Assembly (NCBI GenBank): GCA_900761995.1
Contig: CAAFEY010000119.1
Location: forward strand, 1-21,891
DNA length: 21,891 nucleotides
Source of the DNA: an uncultured Collinsella sp.
GTDB taxonomy: Bacteria > Actinomycetota > Coriobacteriia > Coriobacteriales > Coriobacteriaceae
Direction: 5' to 3'
Positions within the stretch are counted from its first letter, which is position 1. Each line of letters begins with the position of its first letter. Of the stretch, positions 16,098-21,891 are shown one piece after another. The translations under genes were made by a program, and so were the position numbers. The notes below the pieces were generated by a model. It had not been told where the DNA came from, did not search any database, and worked only from the letters and a program-made list of their open reading frames with translations.

Positions 16098-18584
16098 ATG
16101 AGTATCAAGCGTTTGGCGCTTTGCCGCAGCCAGGGTCGCCTGTTTGTGCTGCTTCGTTTTGCCGGCAAGGATGTCGCGGGGATTATTGAGTGCGAGGGCT
16201 CCCAGGCTTTTGCCCACGCGACGACCAATGGTGCCAGCGTGCCGTCGTTGGTACTGCCGGTTGATCACGGCCGCGTGCTGGCAATCTGCCCTTCTGTTGC
16301 CGACTATGAGCGCGAGCTCGCTGTCTTGGTGCTGCCGTTTTTGGATGGCTCTGCGATCGACGTCGACTTTGCATCCGGTGGCCAAAAGCTTGGATCTATT
16401 CGCCTCGATAGCCGAAAAGCTAAGCTGGAATCCAAGATCAACTACAAGGCAAAGCCCGCATTGTGTGCGCTTATCCGCGACGCACAGCGCGGCGAGCGCT
16501 GCGGCCGCTACGAAATCGATGCCGTCCGTTACCTACCGGCCGATTCTAGCGCCGTGTGGCGCTACGAGGTCACATGGGCGGGAGATCCCCAGTGCACGCC
16601 CCAGCTTAGGATTCTCGATACGCATATGAATGCCATCGATGCCATGGTGCATGTGTTTGAGTCGCAGGTCGACGTGCCACAGCAGAACGGATGCCGCGTC
16701 AATAAAACGTATCTGAGCGTGGAGATGTCCGAGGACATTCGTGATTTTGTCGCGATTGCAACTGATCCCGCGGGCCAGATCCAGAGCGGTTTTTGCGCCA
16801 TGGATGGCCGTCTGTACAACGGTATGGTCGACGACAGCTGGAACCGCATGAAGGATGCGCGCGCGGATGATGCGGCCTATCGCCGTTGGTTTGAGCAGCA
16901 TCGCGCAAAGCCGGGCGACTTGGCGTGCCAGCGCGTCGCCGCGGCAGCATTCGCCTACAGGCCTCTCGTGAGCATTGTGGTGCCGTGCTATAAGACCGAT
17001 CGGGTTTACCTGCGCGAGTTGCTGGATTCGGTGCTTGCCCAGAGCTATGACAACTGGGAATTGCTTCTGATGGACGCCTCGCCCGAATGGGATGCGGTGG
17101 CCAATCTTGCGGCTGCCGCTCACGACGAGCGCGTCCGTCGCATCGAGCTGCCCGGTAACGGCGGCATCGTGGTCAACACCAACGCAGGTATTCAGCAAGC
17201 GACGGGCGACTACATCGCGTTCTTGGACCATGATGACATTCTGGAACTGGACGCGCTGTTCCGCTATGTTGCCGCTCTGAACAAGGGCGCCAAGGACGAG
17301 CGCCCTCAGGTCCTGTTCTGCGACGAAGACATGTTCCAGAAAACGGGGGAGTGGGGCCAGCCGGTCTTTAAGACCAAGCTCAACGTTGACCTGCTCTATA
17401 GCCATAACTGCGTGACGCATTTTCTGATGGTGGAGAAGGCGCTCATCGATCGCATTGGCGTGTCGCCGGAAGACGTTGCGGGTGCCCAGGATTACGACCT
17501 GACGCTCCGCTGTCTTGCGGCGGGCGCGCGCTTTGAGCACGTTGCGCACGTGCTGTATCACTGGCGCGTTCACCCCGGCTCAACCGCCGACGGTTCTGCC
17601 GATAGCAAGCCATATGCCATCGAGGCCGGACGCCTGGCTCTGCAGCGCCACTTTGACTCACTGGGTGTTCATGGAACGGTCGAGGAGTCCGAGACACCGT
17701 TTGTCTACCGCATGCGCTATTCGCTGCCAGAGCCTGCGCCGTTGGTGAGCATTGTGATTCCCACTAAGGACCACGTCGAGACGCTCGACGCCTGCGTGAT
17801 GTCGATCGCCCAGAAGGCCACGTATACCAACTACGAGATCGTCTTGGTAGAGAACAACAGCGAAGACCCGGAGACCTTTGCGTATTACGAAACCCTGCCA
17901 GAGCGCGTAGCGGTTGCATCTGGTGGCAAGGGTGTTGCGCGCGTCGAGTGGTGGCCGGGCGAGTTCAATTACTCCCAGATCATCAACTTTGGCGTTAAAC
18001 ATGCCAAGGGCGACTATCTGCTGCTGTTGAACAACGATACCGAGGTTATAAGCCCGGACTTTATCGAAGAGATGATGGGCTATCTGATGCGTCCCGATGC
18101 GGGCGTGGTGGGGGCCAAGCTCTACTTTGCCGATCATCTGGTGCAGCATGCCGGCATTGTGGTTGGCGTGCGTGGCGCACTTGCCCATGCCAACCAGGAC
18201 TTCTCGGCCAAGCGCGAGGGCTATCTTGCCCGTGCTGTGCGTCCGGGCAACTTTAGCGCCGTAACGGGCGCCTGCCAGATGGTTCGTCGCGACGTGTTTG
18301 AGCAGGTCGGAGGCTACAACGAGGAATTCGCCGTCGGCTTTAACGACGCGGACTTTTGCCTGCGCGTTTGGGAGGCGGGCTACCGCACCATCTTTACGCC
18401 CTATGCCGAGCTGTTCCACTACGAGTTCACCTCGCGCGGCAGGGAAGAGGCCGACGAGGAAAAGCTGCGCCGCTGGAAGCGCGAGCAGGCGCTGTTCATG
18501 CAACGCTGGCCAGAGTTCTTCCTCGACGGCGATCCGTGGTTGGGGCCGAACTTATCCGCTGAGAGCGAGTATTTCTCGGTCTAA
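16098..18584 (+). CDS. Large glycosyltransferase with two GT2 domains
   Basis: This 828-residue protein has three parts. About 1-285 is an N-terminal region without a recognised motif. The first GT-A domain starts at PLVSIVVPCYKTDR (about 288) with FLDHDDILELD (DHDD near 377-380). The second starts at PLVSIVIPTKDHVETLD (about 546) with LLLLNNDTEV (near 640-648), AVTGACQMVRRDVFEQVGG and DADFCLRVWEAG. This layout resembles RfbC/WsaE-like enzymes that build rhamnan-type or O-antigen-like chains; two domains may make two linkages. The frame is open upstream to 16050, but the ATG at 16098 comes two bases after the previous stop and gives a plausible N terminus. The ribosome binding site is weak, suggesting coupling. 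It ends the plus-strand run. Confidence 0.9.
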   Translation: MSIKRLALCRSQGRLFVLLRFAGKDVAGIIECEGSQAFAHATTNGASVPSLVLPVDHGRVLAICPSVADYERELAVLVLPFLDGSAIDVDFASGGQKLGSIRLDSRKAKLESKINYKAKPALCALIRDAQRGERCGRYEIDAVRYLPADSSAVWRYEVTWAGDPQCTPQLRILDTHMNAIDAMVHVFESQVDVPQQNGCRVNKTYLSVEMSEDIRDFVAIATDPAGQIQSGFCAMDGRLYNGMVDDSWNRMKDARADDAAYRRWFEQHRAKPGDLACQRVAAAAFAYRPLVSIVVPCYKTDRVYLRELLDSVLAQSYDNWELLLMDASPEWDAVANLAAAAHDERVRRIELPGNGGIVVNTNAGIQQATGDYIAFLDHDDILELDALFRYVAALNKGAKDERPQVLFCDEDMFQKTGEWGQPVFKTKLNVDLLYSHNCVTHFLMVEKALIDRIGVSPEDVAGAQDYDLTLRCLAAGARFEHVAHVLYHWRVHPGSTADGSADSKPYAIEAGRLALQRHFDSLGVHGTVEESETPFVYRMRYSLPEPAPLVSIVIPTKDHVETLDACVMSIAQKATYTNYEIVLVENNSEDPETFAYYETLPERVAVASGGKGVARVEWWPGEFNYSQIINFGVKHAKGDYLLLLNNDTEVISPDFIEEMMGYLMRPDAGVVGAKLYFADHLVQHAGIVVGVRGALAHANQDFSAKREGYLARAVRPGNFSAVTGACQMVRRDVFEQVGGYNEEFAVGFNDADFCLRVWEAGYRTIFTPYAELFHYEFTSRGREEADEEKLRRWKREQALFMQRWPEFFLDGDPWLGPNLSAESEYFSV

Positions 18585-18593
18585 GGCAATGGT

Positions 18594-18616
18594 TTTAGGA
18601 AGTCCTAAATTTTCTT
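18594..18616 (+). terminator. Candidate terminator after the glycosyltransferase run
   Basis: TTTAGGA and TCCTAAA form a short AT-rich stem (18594-18600 with 18603-18609), followed by TTTTCTTTT, 10 bases beyond the last glycosyltransferase stop. The position is right and the T-run good, but the stem is weak. Confidence 0.45.
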
Positions 18617-18676
18617 TTGGTATGAGCTTGGAAGAAAACAGCGTTGGACTACTTACTAAGATAAATAACGAAAGCT

Positions 18677-18747
18677 CGATACTTCCGCGATAAGTTTATA
18701 CAAGTTTATATAACTCGATATTATCCGATATAGTCTACGATAATAAT
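18677..18747 (+). promoter_or_regulatory. AT-rich leader with five CGATA motifs upstream of the AAA ATPase gene
   Basis: CGATA begins at 18677, 18688, 18716, 18726 and 18738 within a very AT-rich 200-base gap. AAGTTTATA occurs twice about 10 bases apart. TATAGT (18729-18734) and TAATAAT (18741-18747) are possible -10 elements; no convincing -35 is seen. It probably contains the promoter of the gene at 18794 and perhaps a binding site. Confidence 0.35.
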
Positions 18748-18793
18748 TTAAGCAATGATTGGCTGTTAATCGATTCCCTAGAAAGGCAAACAA

Positions 18794-19897
18794 GTGAGCG
18801 CCACAGCATTCCATAATCCGTTTCGTCCCACTGCCGGCGCTGAGCCTCCGCGCATAATTGGCCGTGACGATATCGCTCTTGAGTTTACCGAGAGCTTGAA
18901 TGCGGGAATTGGTGCACCTGCGAGGCTCATGCGCATTGCTGGACCGAGGGGCTCCGGAAAAACTGTTTTGCTCTGCGATCTTAGGGATCGTGCTCGAGAG
19001 CTTGGATGGAAGACCGCTATTGTCTCTGCTGGCCCTAACTTATTGCTGGACTTGTGGGATCAGGTTGCTGATTCTTCCCTTGCGGCCAATGCTTCGGTCG
19101 GCGTAAACGCCGGCTTTGTTTCCGCGAAAGTTGACGTTGCGCCCAAAGAGCCGAGCCTTAGAAAGTTACTGAGTTCGGCGGCGAAGTCATCCAAGGGTCT
19201 TTTTATTGCCATCGATGAAGTTCAGGACGCTCCGATTGACGATATGCGTGCCATTGCGTCTACGGTTCAGCTTTTGATAGGGGAAAAAGTAGATATCGCA
19301 CTTGCATTTGCCGGTTTACCCGCCGGTGTTATGGATCTTATTAACGGCAAGGCGCTTACGTTCTTGCGTCGTGCCCTCCCCGAAGATCTGGCGCCTATCA
19401 ACCAGGTGGAGGTAGCGCTCTCTATGGGCGATAGCTTTGTCGCGACTGGCTTGACCATAGAGGACAATCTCCTGTCGAGAGCCGCTAAGGCCACTAAGGG
19501 CTATGCCTATCTGGTGCAACTGGTCGGTTATTCCATTTGGCAGCGCGCCAACTTGCATCGTGCCAAAAGCGCCATTGTGAGCGAGCGCGACGTCACTGAA
19601 GGCATTGCGCTGGCAGAGGCTCGTTTTCACGATGTTGTTCACGAGCCCGCGATTTCTGGACTGGGGCTCAACGATATCAAATACCTTTTGGCCATGTGCG
19701 AGGATAAACAACAGTCCAAATCATCCGAGATTGCTAAGCGCATGGGTAAAAAGACCAATGAGGTCAGCTCCATTAGGGCAAAATTGCTACAAAGAGAGGT
19801 TATTCAGGCACCACAGAGGGGCTACGTGCAGTTTGCCGTGCCGGACCTAGATATCTATCTGCGAGAGAACGCCGAGGAGATTCTCGAACGGTTCTAG
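18794..19897 (+). CDS. AAA-family ATP-binding protein with C-terminal winged-helix-like region
   Basis: This 367-residue protein has an N-terminal NPFRPTAGAEPPRIIGRDD segment, Walker A GPRGSGKT (50-57), Walker B LFIAIDEVQD (136-145), a sensor-1-like ALAFAGLP (169-176), and a C-terminal region (about 290-350: LNDIKYLLAM...SEIAKRMGKKTNEVSSIRAKLLQREVI) with the pattern of a winged helix-turn-helix. This fits the AAA_16/archaeal-ATPase-like group (Orc1/Cdc6-like fold). Members are often accessory genes of unknown job, some tied to mobile elements or defence. The start is GTG, with GAAAGG seven bases upstream. Codon use is visibly more AT-rich than in the glycosyltransferase genes, which suggests acquisition. 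Function not assigned. Confidence 0.82.
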   Translation: MSATAFHNPFRPTAGAEPPRIIGRDDIALEFTESLNAGIGAPARLMRIAGPRGSGKTVLLCDLRDRARELGWKTAIVSAGPNLLLDLWDQVADSSLAANASVGVNAGFVSAKVDVAPKEPSLRKLLSSAAKSSKGLFIAIDEVQDAPIDDMRAIASTVQLLIGEKVDIALAFAGLPAGVMDLINGKALTFLRRALPEDLAPINQVEVALSMGDSFVATGLTIEDNLLSRAAKATKGYAYLVQLVGYSIWQRANLHRAKSAIVSERDVTEGIALAEARFHDVVHEPAISGLGLNDIKYLLAMCEDKQQSKSSEIAKRMGKKTNEVSSIRAKLLQREVIQAPQRGYVQFAVPDLDIYLRENAEEILERF

Positions 19898-19916
19898 GTC
19901 GAGTGAGGGCGACGTC

Positions 19917-20018
19917 ATGTTCTTTAAGACTGCTATCAGCGTCGATTGCCATATCGGGTTTTTCTGGGGCGACAATCCCCGTGATAATAGAGATGTGGCA
20001 TTCATCGTCGCCCGCTAA
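19917..20018 (+). CDS. Possible small protein, 33 residues
   Basis: An ATG 20 bases after the ATPase stop, with GAGGG about 7 bases upstream, opens a 33-residue frame: MFFKTAISVDCHIGFFWGDN then PRDNRDVAFIVAR, ending in TAA. The placement and ribosome binding site are suggestive. Length and composition do not prove coding, and no family is recognised. It could equally be the remnant of a longer gene. Confidence 0.3.
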   Translation: MFFKTAISVDCHIGFFWGDNPRDNRDVAFIVAR

Positions 20019-20054
20019 TCAGATTTCGTCTATCTATAACATTGCGTGTTTTAA

Positions 20055-20186
20055 TTTGCAGGAACAAAGATATCATTCGCAAAGCGTGAGGGTTATCTTG
20101 CCCGTGCACAGCTGTTTTCGTTGCTATATACCAAACGCAACCCTTTTAGTTGCAAGAGACAAAATGCAACGGTTTTCGTTGCCTGA
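20055..20186 (+). pseudogene. Possible fragment related to the large glycosyltransferase
   Basis: A 43-codon open stretch bounded by TAA (20052-20054) and TGA (20184-20186), with no start codon, encodes ...SFAKREGYLARAQLF.... The nine residues AKREGYLAR(A) are identical to residues within the second GT2 domain of the gene at 16098. The DNA at 20082-20107 matches 18210-18235 at 24 of 26 bases, with both differences silent. The match stops abruptly on both sides. It may be a captured fragment or chance. Confidence 0.25.
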
Positions 20187-20206
20187 TGCCAAACGCAACT
20201 CTTATT
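20114..20206. repeat. Array of alternating GTTGC / GCAAC motifs with 29-bp period
   Basis: GTTGC begins at 20120, 20149 and 20178, and GCAAC at 20137, 20166 and 20195. Spacings are exactly 17, 12, 17, 12, 17, so the unit is GTTGC-N12-GCAAC-N7 with period 29. Units 1 and 3 are alike over about 33 bases (20114-20148 and 20172-20206), with CCAAAC before GCAAC in both. The arms are conserved and the spacer between them is variable, which is what tandem protein-binding palindromes look like rather than CRISPR repeats. Function unknown. Confidence 0.6.
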
Positions 20207-20339
20207 AAGTAGTTGTTAGCTTTCTCACATACATTCATTTACAACAGGCATCTACGAATTCAGCCGTCTCATATATTCCTTATAAGGCATGAGAAAATGA
20301 ACCCGATACATGGTATTCAGCGCTAAAAGAGACGAAATG

Positions 20340-20691
20340 GACATACCGTCTCTATGCTGTCGATGCGGCATCGCGAACAACCCCTTCGCGCGGTTGCCCT
20401 TGCCCTTGAACGACTCAGGGAAGTAGATCTCGTCGAGCTCGCCGCCGCAGCCCCGCCCGGCCCTGAATGGGGGCAGTGGGCCGAGAGGCACTCGATCAGC
20501 CTATGGCGCATGGTGTAGGCGGTCTTGAGGCAGACGCGGCTGCGCTCGACCTCGTAGGCGGAGCCGGCCGCGTCGTCGAACGCCGCCGCGCGGATCACGT
20601 CCCTGACGGACTCAATCGCACGGCGGCGCTCGGTCCCGCTCAGCTTCGCCATGTCCCGTTTGAAGGCGATTGCCAGGTCCTCGGCGTTCAT
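20340..20691 (-). pseudogene. IS1595/ISXO2-like transposase relic, frameshifted and truncated
   Basis: Reading from 20691, one frame gives MNAEDLAIAFKRDMAKLSGT...AYEVERSRVCLKTAYTMRHRLIECLSAH. A second frame, joined near 20465-20480, gives AGRGCGGELDEIYFPESFKG and KGNRAKGLFAMP. The GELDEIYFPESFKG block is the ISXO2-like signature that contains the first catalytic Asp. The usual zinc-ribbon region between the N terminus and the YEVER segment is missing, the frame shifts, and similarity fades near 20340, long before the remaining catalytic residues. It is therefore not functional. It is much more GC-rich than the flanks, as expected for inserted DNA. The terminal repeats were not identified. Confidence 0.7.
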
Positions 20692-20732
20692 GCTGCCCCG
20701 CGGTCTACGAGGCTAACGATATGGCGCCGTGA

Positions 20733-20748
20733 TGACATATGTATGTCA
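20733..20748. repeat. Palindrome TGACATA-TG-TATGTCA
   Basis: Seven-base inverted arms with a two-base centre lie between the transposase relic and the DUF4869 gene. It could be a remnant of an element end or an operator; there is no T-run, so it is not a terminator. Confidence 0.35.
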
Positions 20749-20766
20749 ATCTTGGTCTAACAGAGC

Positions 20767-21231
20767 CTAACGAAAGTGCATGTCAGGAGTTTCCCTTAGG
20801 CATTTTGCGGCTATAGGGACAAGGTCGAACATCGTGTGAACGACATCGCCCGTGTTTGCAACGGTAGCCGTGAACTTGCCGTTTCCAAAATCCATCAGAT
20901 GGTAGAGGTTGATGGTTAAGTCCTTTTGCGTGGCAATTCTCAGAATCCAGTAAGCGCAATTGTCGCTGCAGGTTGTGGCGTTGTATACGTTCTGAGGCAT
21001 GAAGTACATGAGCAACAGCGTCTTAGTGCCTCCCGACAGCCTTTCAGGAGGGATAATGCCTAGGATCTTGGTGTCTATTGCGCAGGGTCCAACGACATTG
21101 CCTTTATCGATTGATTTAATAATCCTTTGAGCAAAGGCGTCTTGAAACCACTGGGGCGAATAGACGTTATCGAAGTAAACCGACGTATTGTAGATAACGT
21201 TTTCCATATCACCATAGTGAATTGTTAACAC
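20767..21231 (-). CDS. DUF4869 family protein, function unknown
   Basis: This 154-residue protein is recognised by pattern as DUF4869 (PF16163): start LTIHYGDMENVIYNTSVYF, LSGGTKTLLLMYFMP (about 67-81), NATTCSDNCAYWILRIA (about 86-102), and DLTINLYHLMDFGNGKF then NTGDVVHTMFDLVPIAAKC. No catalytic motif or membrane segment is visible; it is a likely cytosolic small domain. The frame is open to 21333, but GTG at 21231 gives exactly the family N terminus and has AGGGA upstream. Codon use is AT-rich compared with the suf and glycosyltransferase genes, and it sits next to a transposase relic, so horizontal origin is likely. The family is common in gut Firmicutes and Actinobacteria; no role is established to my knowledge. 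Confidence 0.75.
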   Translation of the reverse strand: MLTIHYGDMENVIYNTSVYFDNVYSPQWFQDAFAQRIIKSIDKGNVVGPCAIDTKILGIIPPERLSGGTKTLLLMYFMPQNVYNATTCSDNCAYWILRIATQKDLTINLYHLMDFGNGKFTATVANTGDVVHTMFDLVPIAAKCLRETPDMHFR

Positions 21232-21273
21232 GTTGGTCCCTTCGGGTTGCTGGTTTGGTGTTCGGTGAGACTG

Positions 21274-21279
21274 ATTGTA
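21274..21279 (-). promoter_or_regulatory. Candidate -10 element (TACAAT) of the DUF4869 gene
   Basis: TACAAT on the minus strand, 42 bases before the GTG start. The -35 position reads TTACGC at 17-bp spacing, which is weak. Confidence 0.4.
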
Positions 21280-21443
21280 TCGCACGCATAAGACGGGCGT
21301 AATTTGCCAGAAACACATGCGATTGATAACCATTGACAGTCAAGACCTGTATCCAGTGCCCGTATTTGCATGTCCGTACTTGAACCTAAGTTGCTTTGAA
21401 GGCCTATGTTTTAGACAATAGTTCCAGGCTAGGCTCTGCGTGG

Positions 21444-21566
21444 CGGCACGTAAAAGCCGTACTGTGCTTGGGTGGGTAAAAGCCCAAGACGATTAGATAT
21501 CCGAGAGGATATCGAGCCCGTGCCGGGGAGATAAGGTGAGCCCGCGCCGGGGACTATAGTTCCGGC
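21444..21566. ncRNA. Hairpin-rich segment, candidate structured RNA
   Basis: Consecutive stems can be drawn: GCAC-GTA with TAC-GTGC (21446-21467), CTTGGG with CCCAAG (21467-21488), GATATCC-GAGA-GGATATC (21496-21513, a perfect 7-bp stem closed by a GNRA tetraloop), CCCG-TGC-CGGG (21517-21527), CCCG-CGC-CGGG (21541-21551) and GCCGG...CCGGC (21546-21566). GTAAAAGCC recurs in the first two hairpins. A 16-base direct repeat with one change (21514-21529 and 21538-21553) places two copies of GCCGGGGA upstream of one CCGGC partner, so alternative folds are possible. No known riboswitch, tmRNA, RNase P or SRP RNA signature was recognised. Strand, ends and transcription are unknown. Confidence 0.35.
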
Positions 21567-21753
21567 AACAAATGGGTTTCCGCGAGGATGCCGCGGCTGA
21601 CGGTCAGTATATTACCGCCCTACACGCTCCTTCCGCGCGTCGCCTGCTCAAACGATTTGCGCCGAATTTTATTCCGCGGGCGGTGAGCCTGTTTATAGAC
21701 AACGTCACGACCTATAGACGGGTGTCTTGGGGGTATTGCAGCTTGGCTCCCGT

Positions 21754-21797
21754 CCCCCCAATCTAGTAGACTTGGAAACCGTTGCTAGATTAGGGGG
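21754..21797 (+). promoter_or_regulatory. Leader hairpin covering the ribosome binding site of the next gene
   Basis: CCCCCCAATCTAG (21754-21766) pairs with CTAGATTAGGGGG (21785-21797) at 12 of 13 positions around an 18-base loop. The Shine-Dalgarno AGGGGGA (21792-21798), six bases before the ATG at 21805, lies in the 3' arm. An upstream GGGGG (21729-21733) could compete for the C-run and free the ribosome binding site. Control of translation is inferred; a DNA operator is the alternative. Confidence 0.5.
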
Positions 21798-21804
21798 ATT
21801 TTCC

Positions 21805-21891
21805 ATGAGACGCTCCACGAAACGAATTTCCGGTGCCGCCGCCGCGCTGGCGGTCGCGGCCGCCCTGGCCCTGTGCGGGCCCGCGGCCTAC
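21805..21891 (+). CDS. Secreted protein, signal peptide only (runs off right edge)
   Basis: The first 29 residues read MRRSTKRISGAAAALAVAAA then LALCGPAAY: a positively charged start, an Ala/Leu-rich hydrophobic core and a G-P-A-A end, that is, an export signal. The single Cys in LALCGP could be a lipobox-like cysteine, but the -1 residue Leu is atypical, so ordinary signal peptidase I cleavage is more likely. The gene continues beyond the window and cannot be identified. The start is set by AGGGGGA six bases upstream. Confidence 0.7.
   Translation, partial: MRRSTKRISGAAAALAVAAALALCGPAAY

Larger units (their letters stand above)
21232..21804. other. 573-base intergenic stretch
   Basis: Between the DUF4869 gene and the right-hand secreted-protein gene, which are divergent. 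It holds the DUF4869 promoter candidate, the hairpin-rich segment at 21444-21566, a further CCGCG/CGCGG hairpin at 21580-21596, two TATAGAC copies (near 21693 and 21713), and the leader hairpin at 21754-21797. An open frame at 21572-21766 shows no coding support. Confidence 0.5.

Noticed and set aside
12512..17573. Long minus-strand open frames opposite the glycosyltransferase genes
   Set aside because: They are complementary to GT2 genes with intact motifs. Similar Val/His/Arg-rich shadow proteins recur opposite each paralogue, as expected from coding-strand similarity.
20114..20206. CRISPR array
   Set aside because: The 29-bp period is suggestive, but the conserved parts are only 5-base arms in alternating orientation, there are only three units, and no cas genes are present.
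19903..20208. 101-codon GTG-start frame on the plus strand
   Set aside because: It has no ribosome binding site at a useful distance, runs through the periodic repeat, and has non-protein-like composition; a different short frame at 19917 is better supported.
21444..21566. Known RNA such as RNase P, tmRNA, SRP RNA, or a cobalamin, FMN or TPP riboswitch
   Set aside because: None of the conserved core sequences of these RNAs was seen, despite the hairpins and an AGCCCGCG string that recalls FMN riboswitches.
21572..21766. 64-codon open frame on the plus strand
   Set aside because: It has no ribosome binding site, no recognisable family and overlaps hairpin-forming DNA up to the leader stem.

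Overview
The window looks like chromosomal DNA of a high-GC actinobacterium, most likely a Collinsella-type member of the Coriobacteriia. This is inferred from GC-rich codon use, a suf operon paired with an Rrf2 regulator, an NMPKTG-type sortase anchor, and the style of the glycosyltransferase and AAA-ATPase-like genes. No rRNA or tRNA was seen.

Layout. (1) 1-4567, minus strand: iron-sulfur assembly operon sufC-sufB-sufD-sufS, with overlapping or nearly touching genes; sufS runs off the left edge. (2) 4568-5221: an intergenic region with a strikingly regular operator array, then a divergent Rrf2/IscR-like regulator with three cysteines; this is a probable autoregulated Fe-S homeostasis switch. 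(3) 5361-7280: a secreted, probably sortase-anchored protein with long low-complexity linkers, ending in a strong terminator. (4) 7412-9208: an AAA-ATPase-like/PD-(D/E)XK-type gene whose C-terminal nuclease motif looks degenerate. (5) 9239-18584: a surface-polysaccharide locus. A GT2 glycosyltransferase and an acyltransferase-3 membrane protein lie on the minus strand. A plus-strand run of five GT2 genes follows. The first four have the order A-B-A'-B', as if a two-gene module had been duplicated. The last is a large enzyme with two GT2 domains.

(6) 18585-21804: a more AT-rich accessory stretch. It holds an AAA ATPase with a C-terminal winged-helix-like region, a small possible ORF, a short fragment resembling part of the neighbouring large glycosyltransferase, a 29-bp-period array of alternating GTTGC/GCAAC motifs, a frameshifted IS1595/ISXO2-like transposase relic, a DUF4869 gene, and a hairpin-rich non-coding segment. 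(7) 21805-end: the start of a secreted protein gene whose ribosome binding site lies inside a hairpin.

The best candidates for undescribed biology are the 22-bp-phased operator array at suf/rrf2, the hairpin-rich segment at 21444-21566, the leader hairpin at 21754-21797, and the periodic array at 20114-20206.
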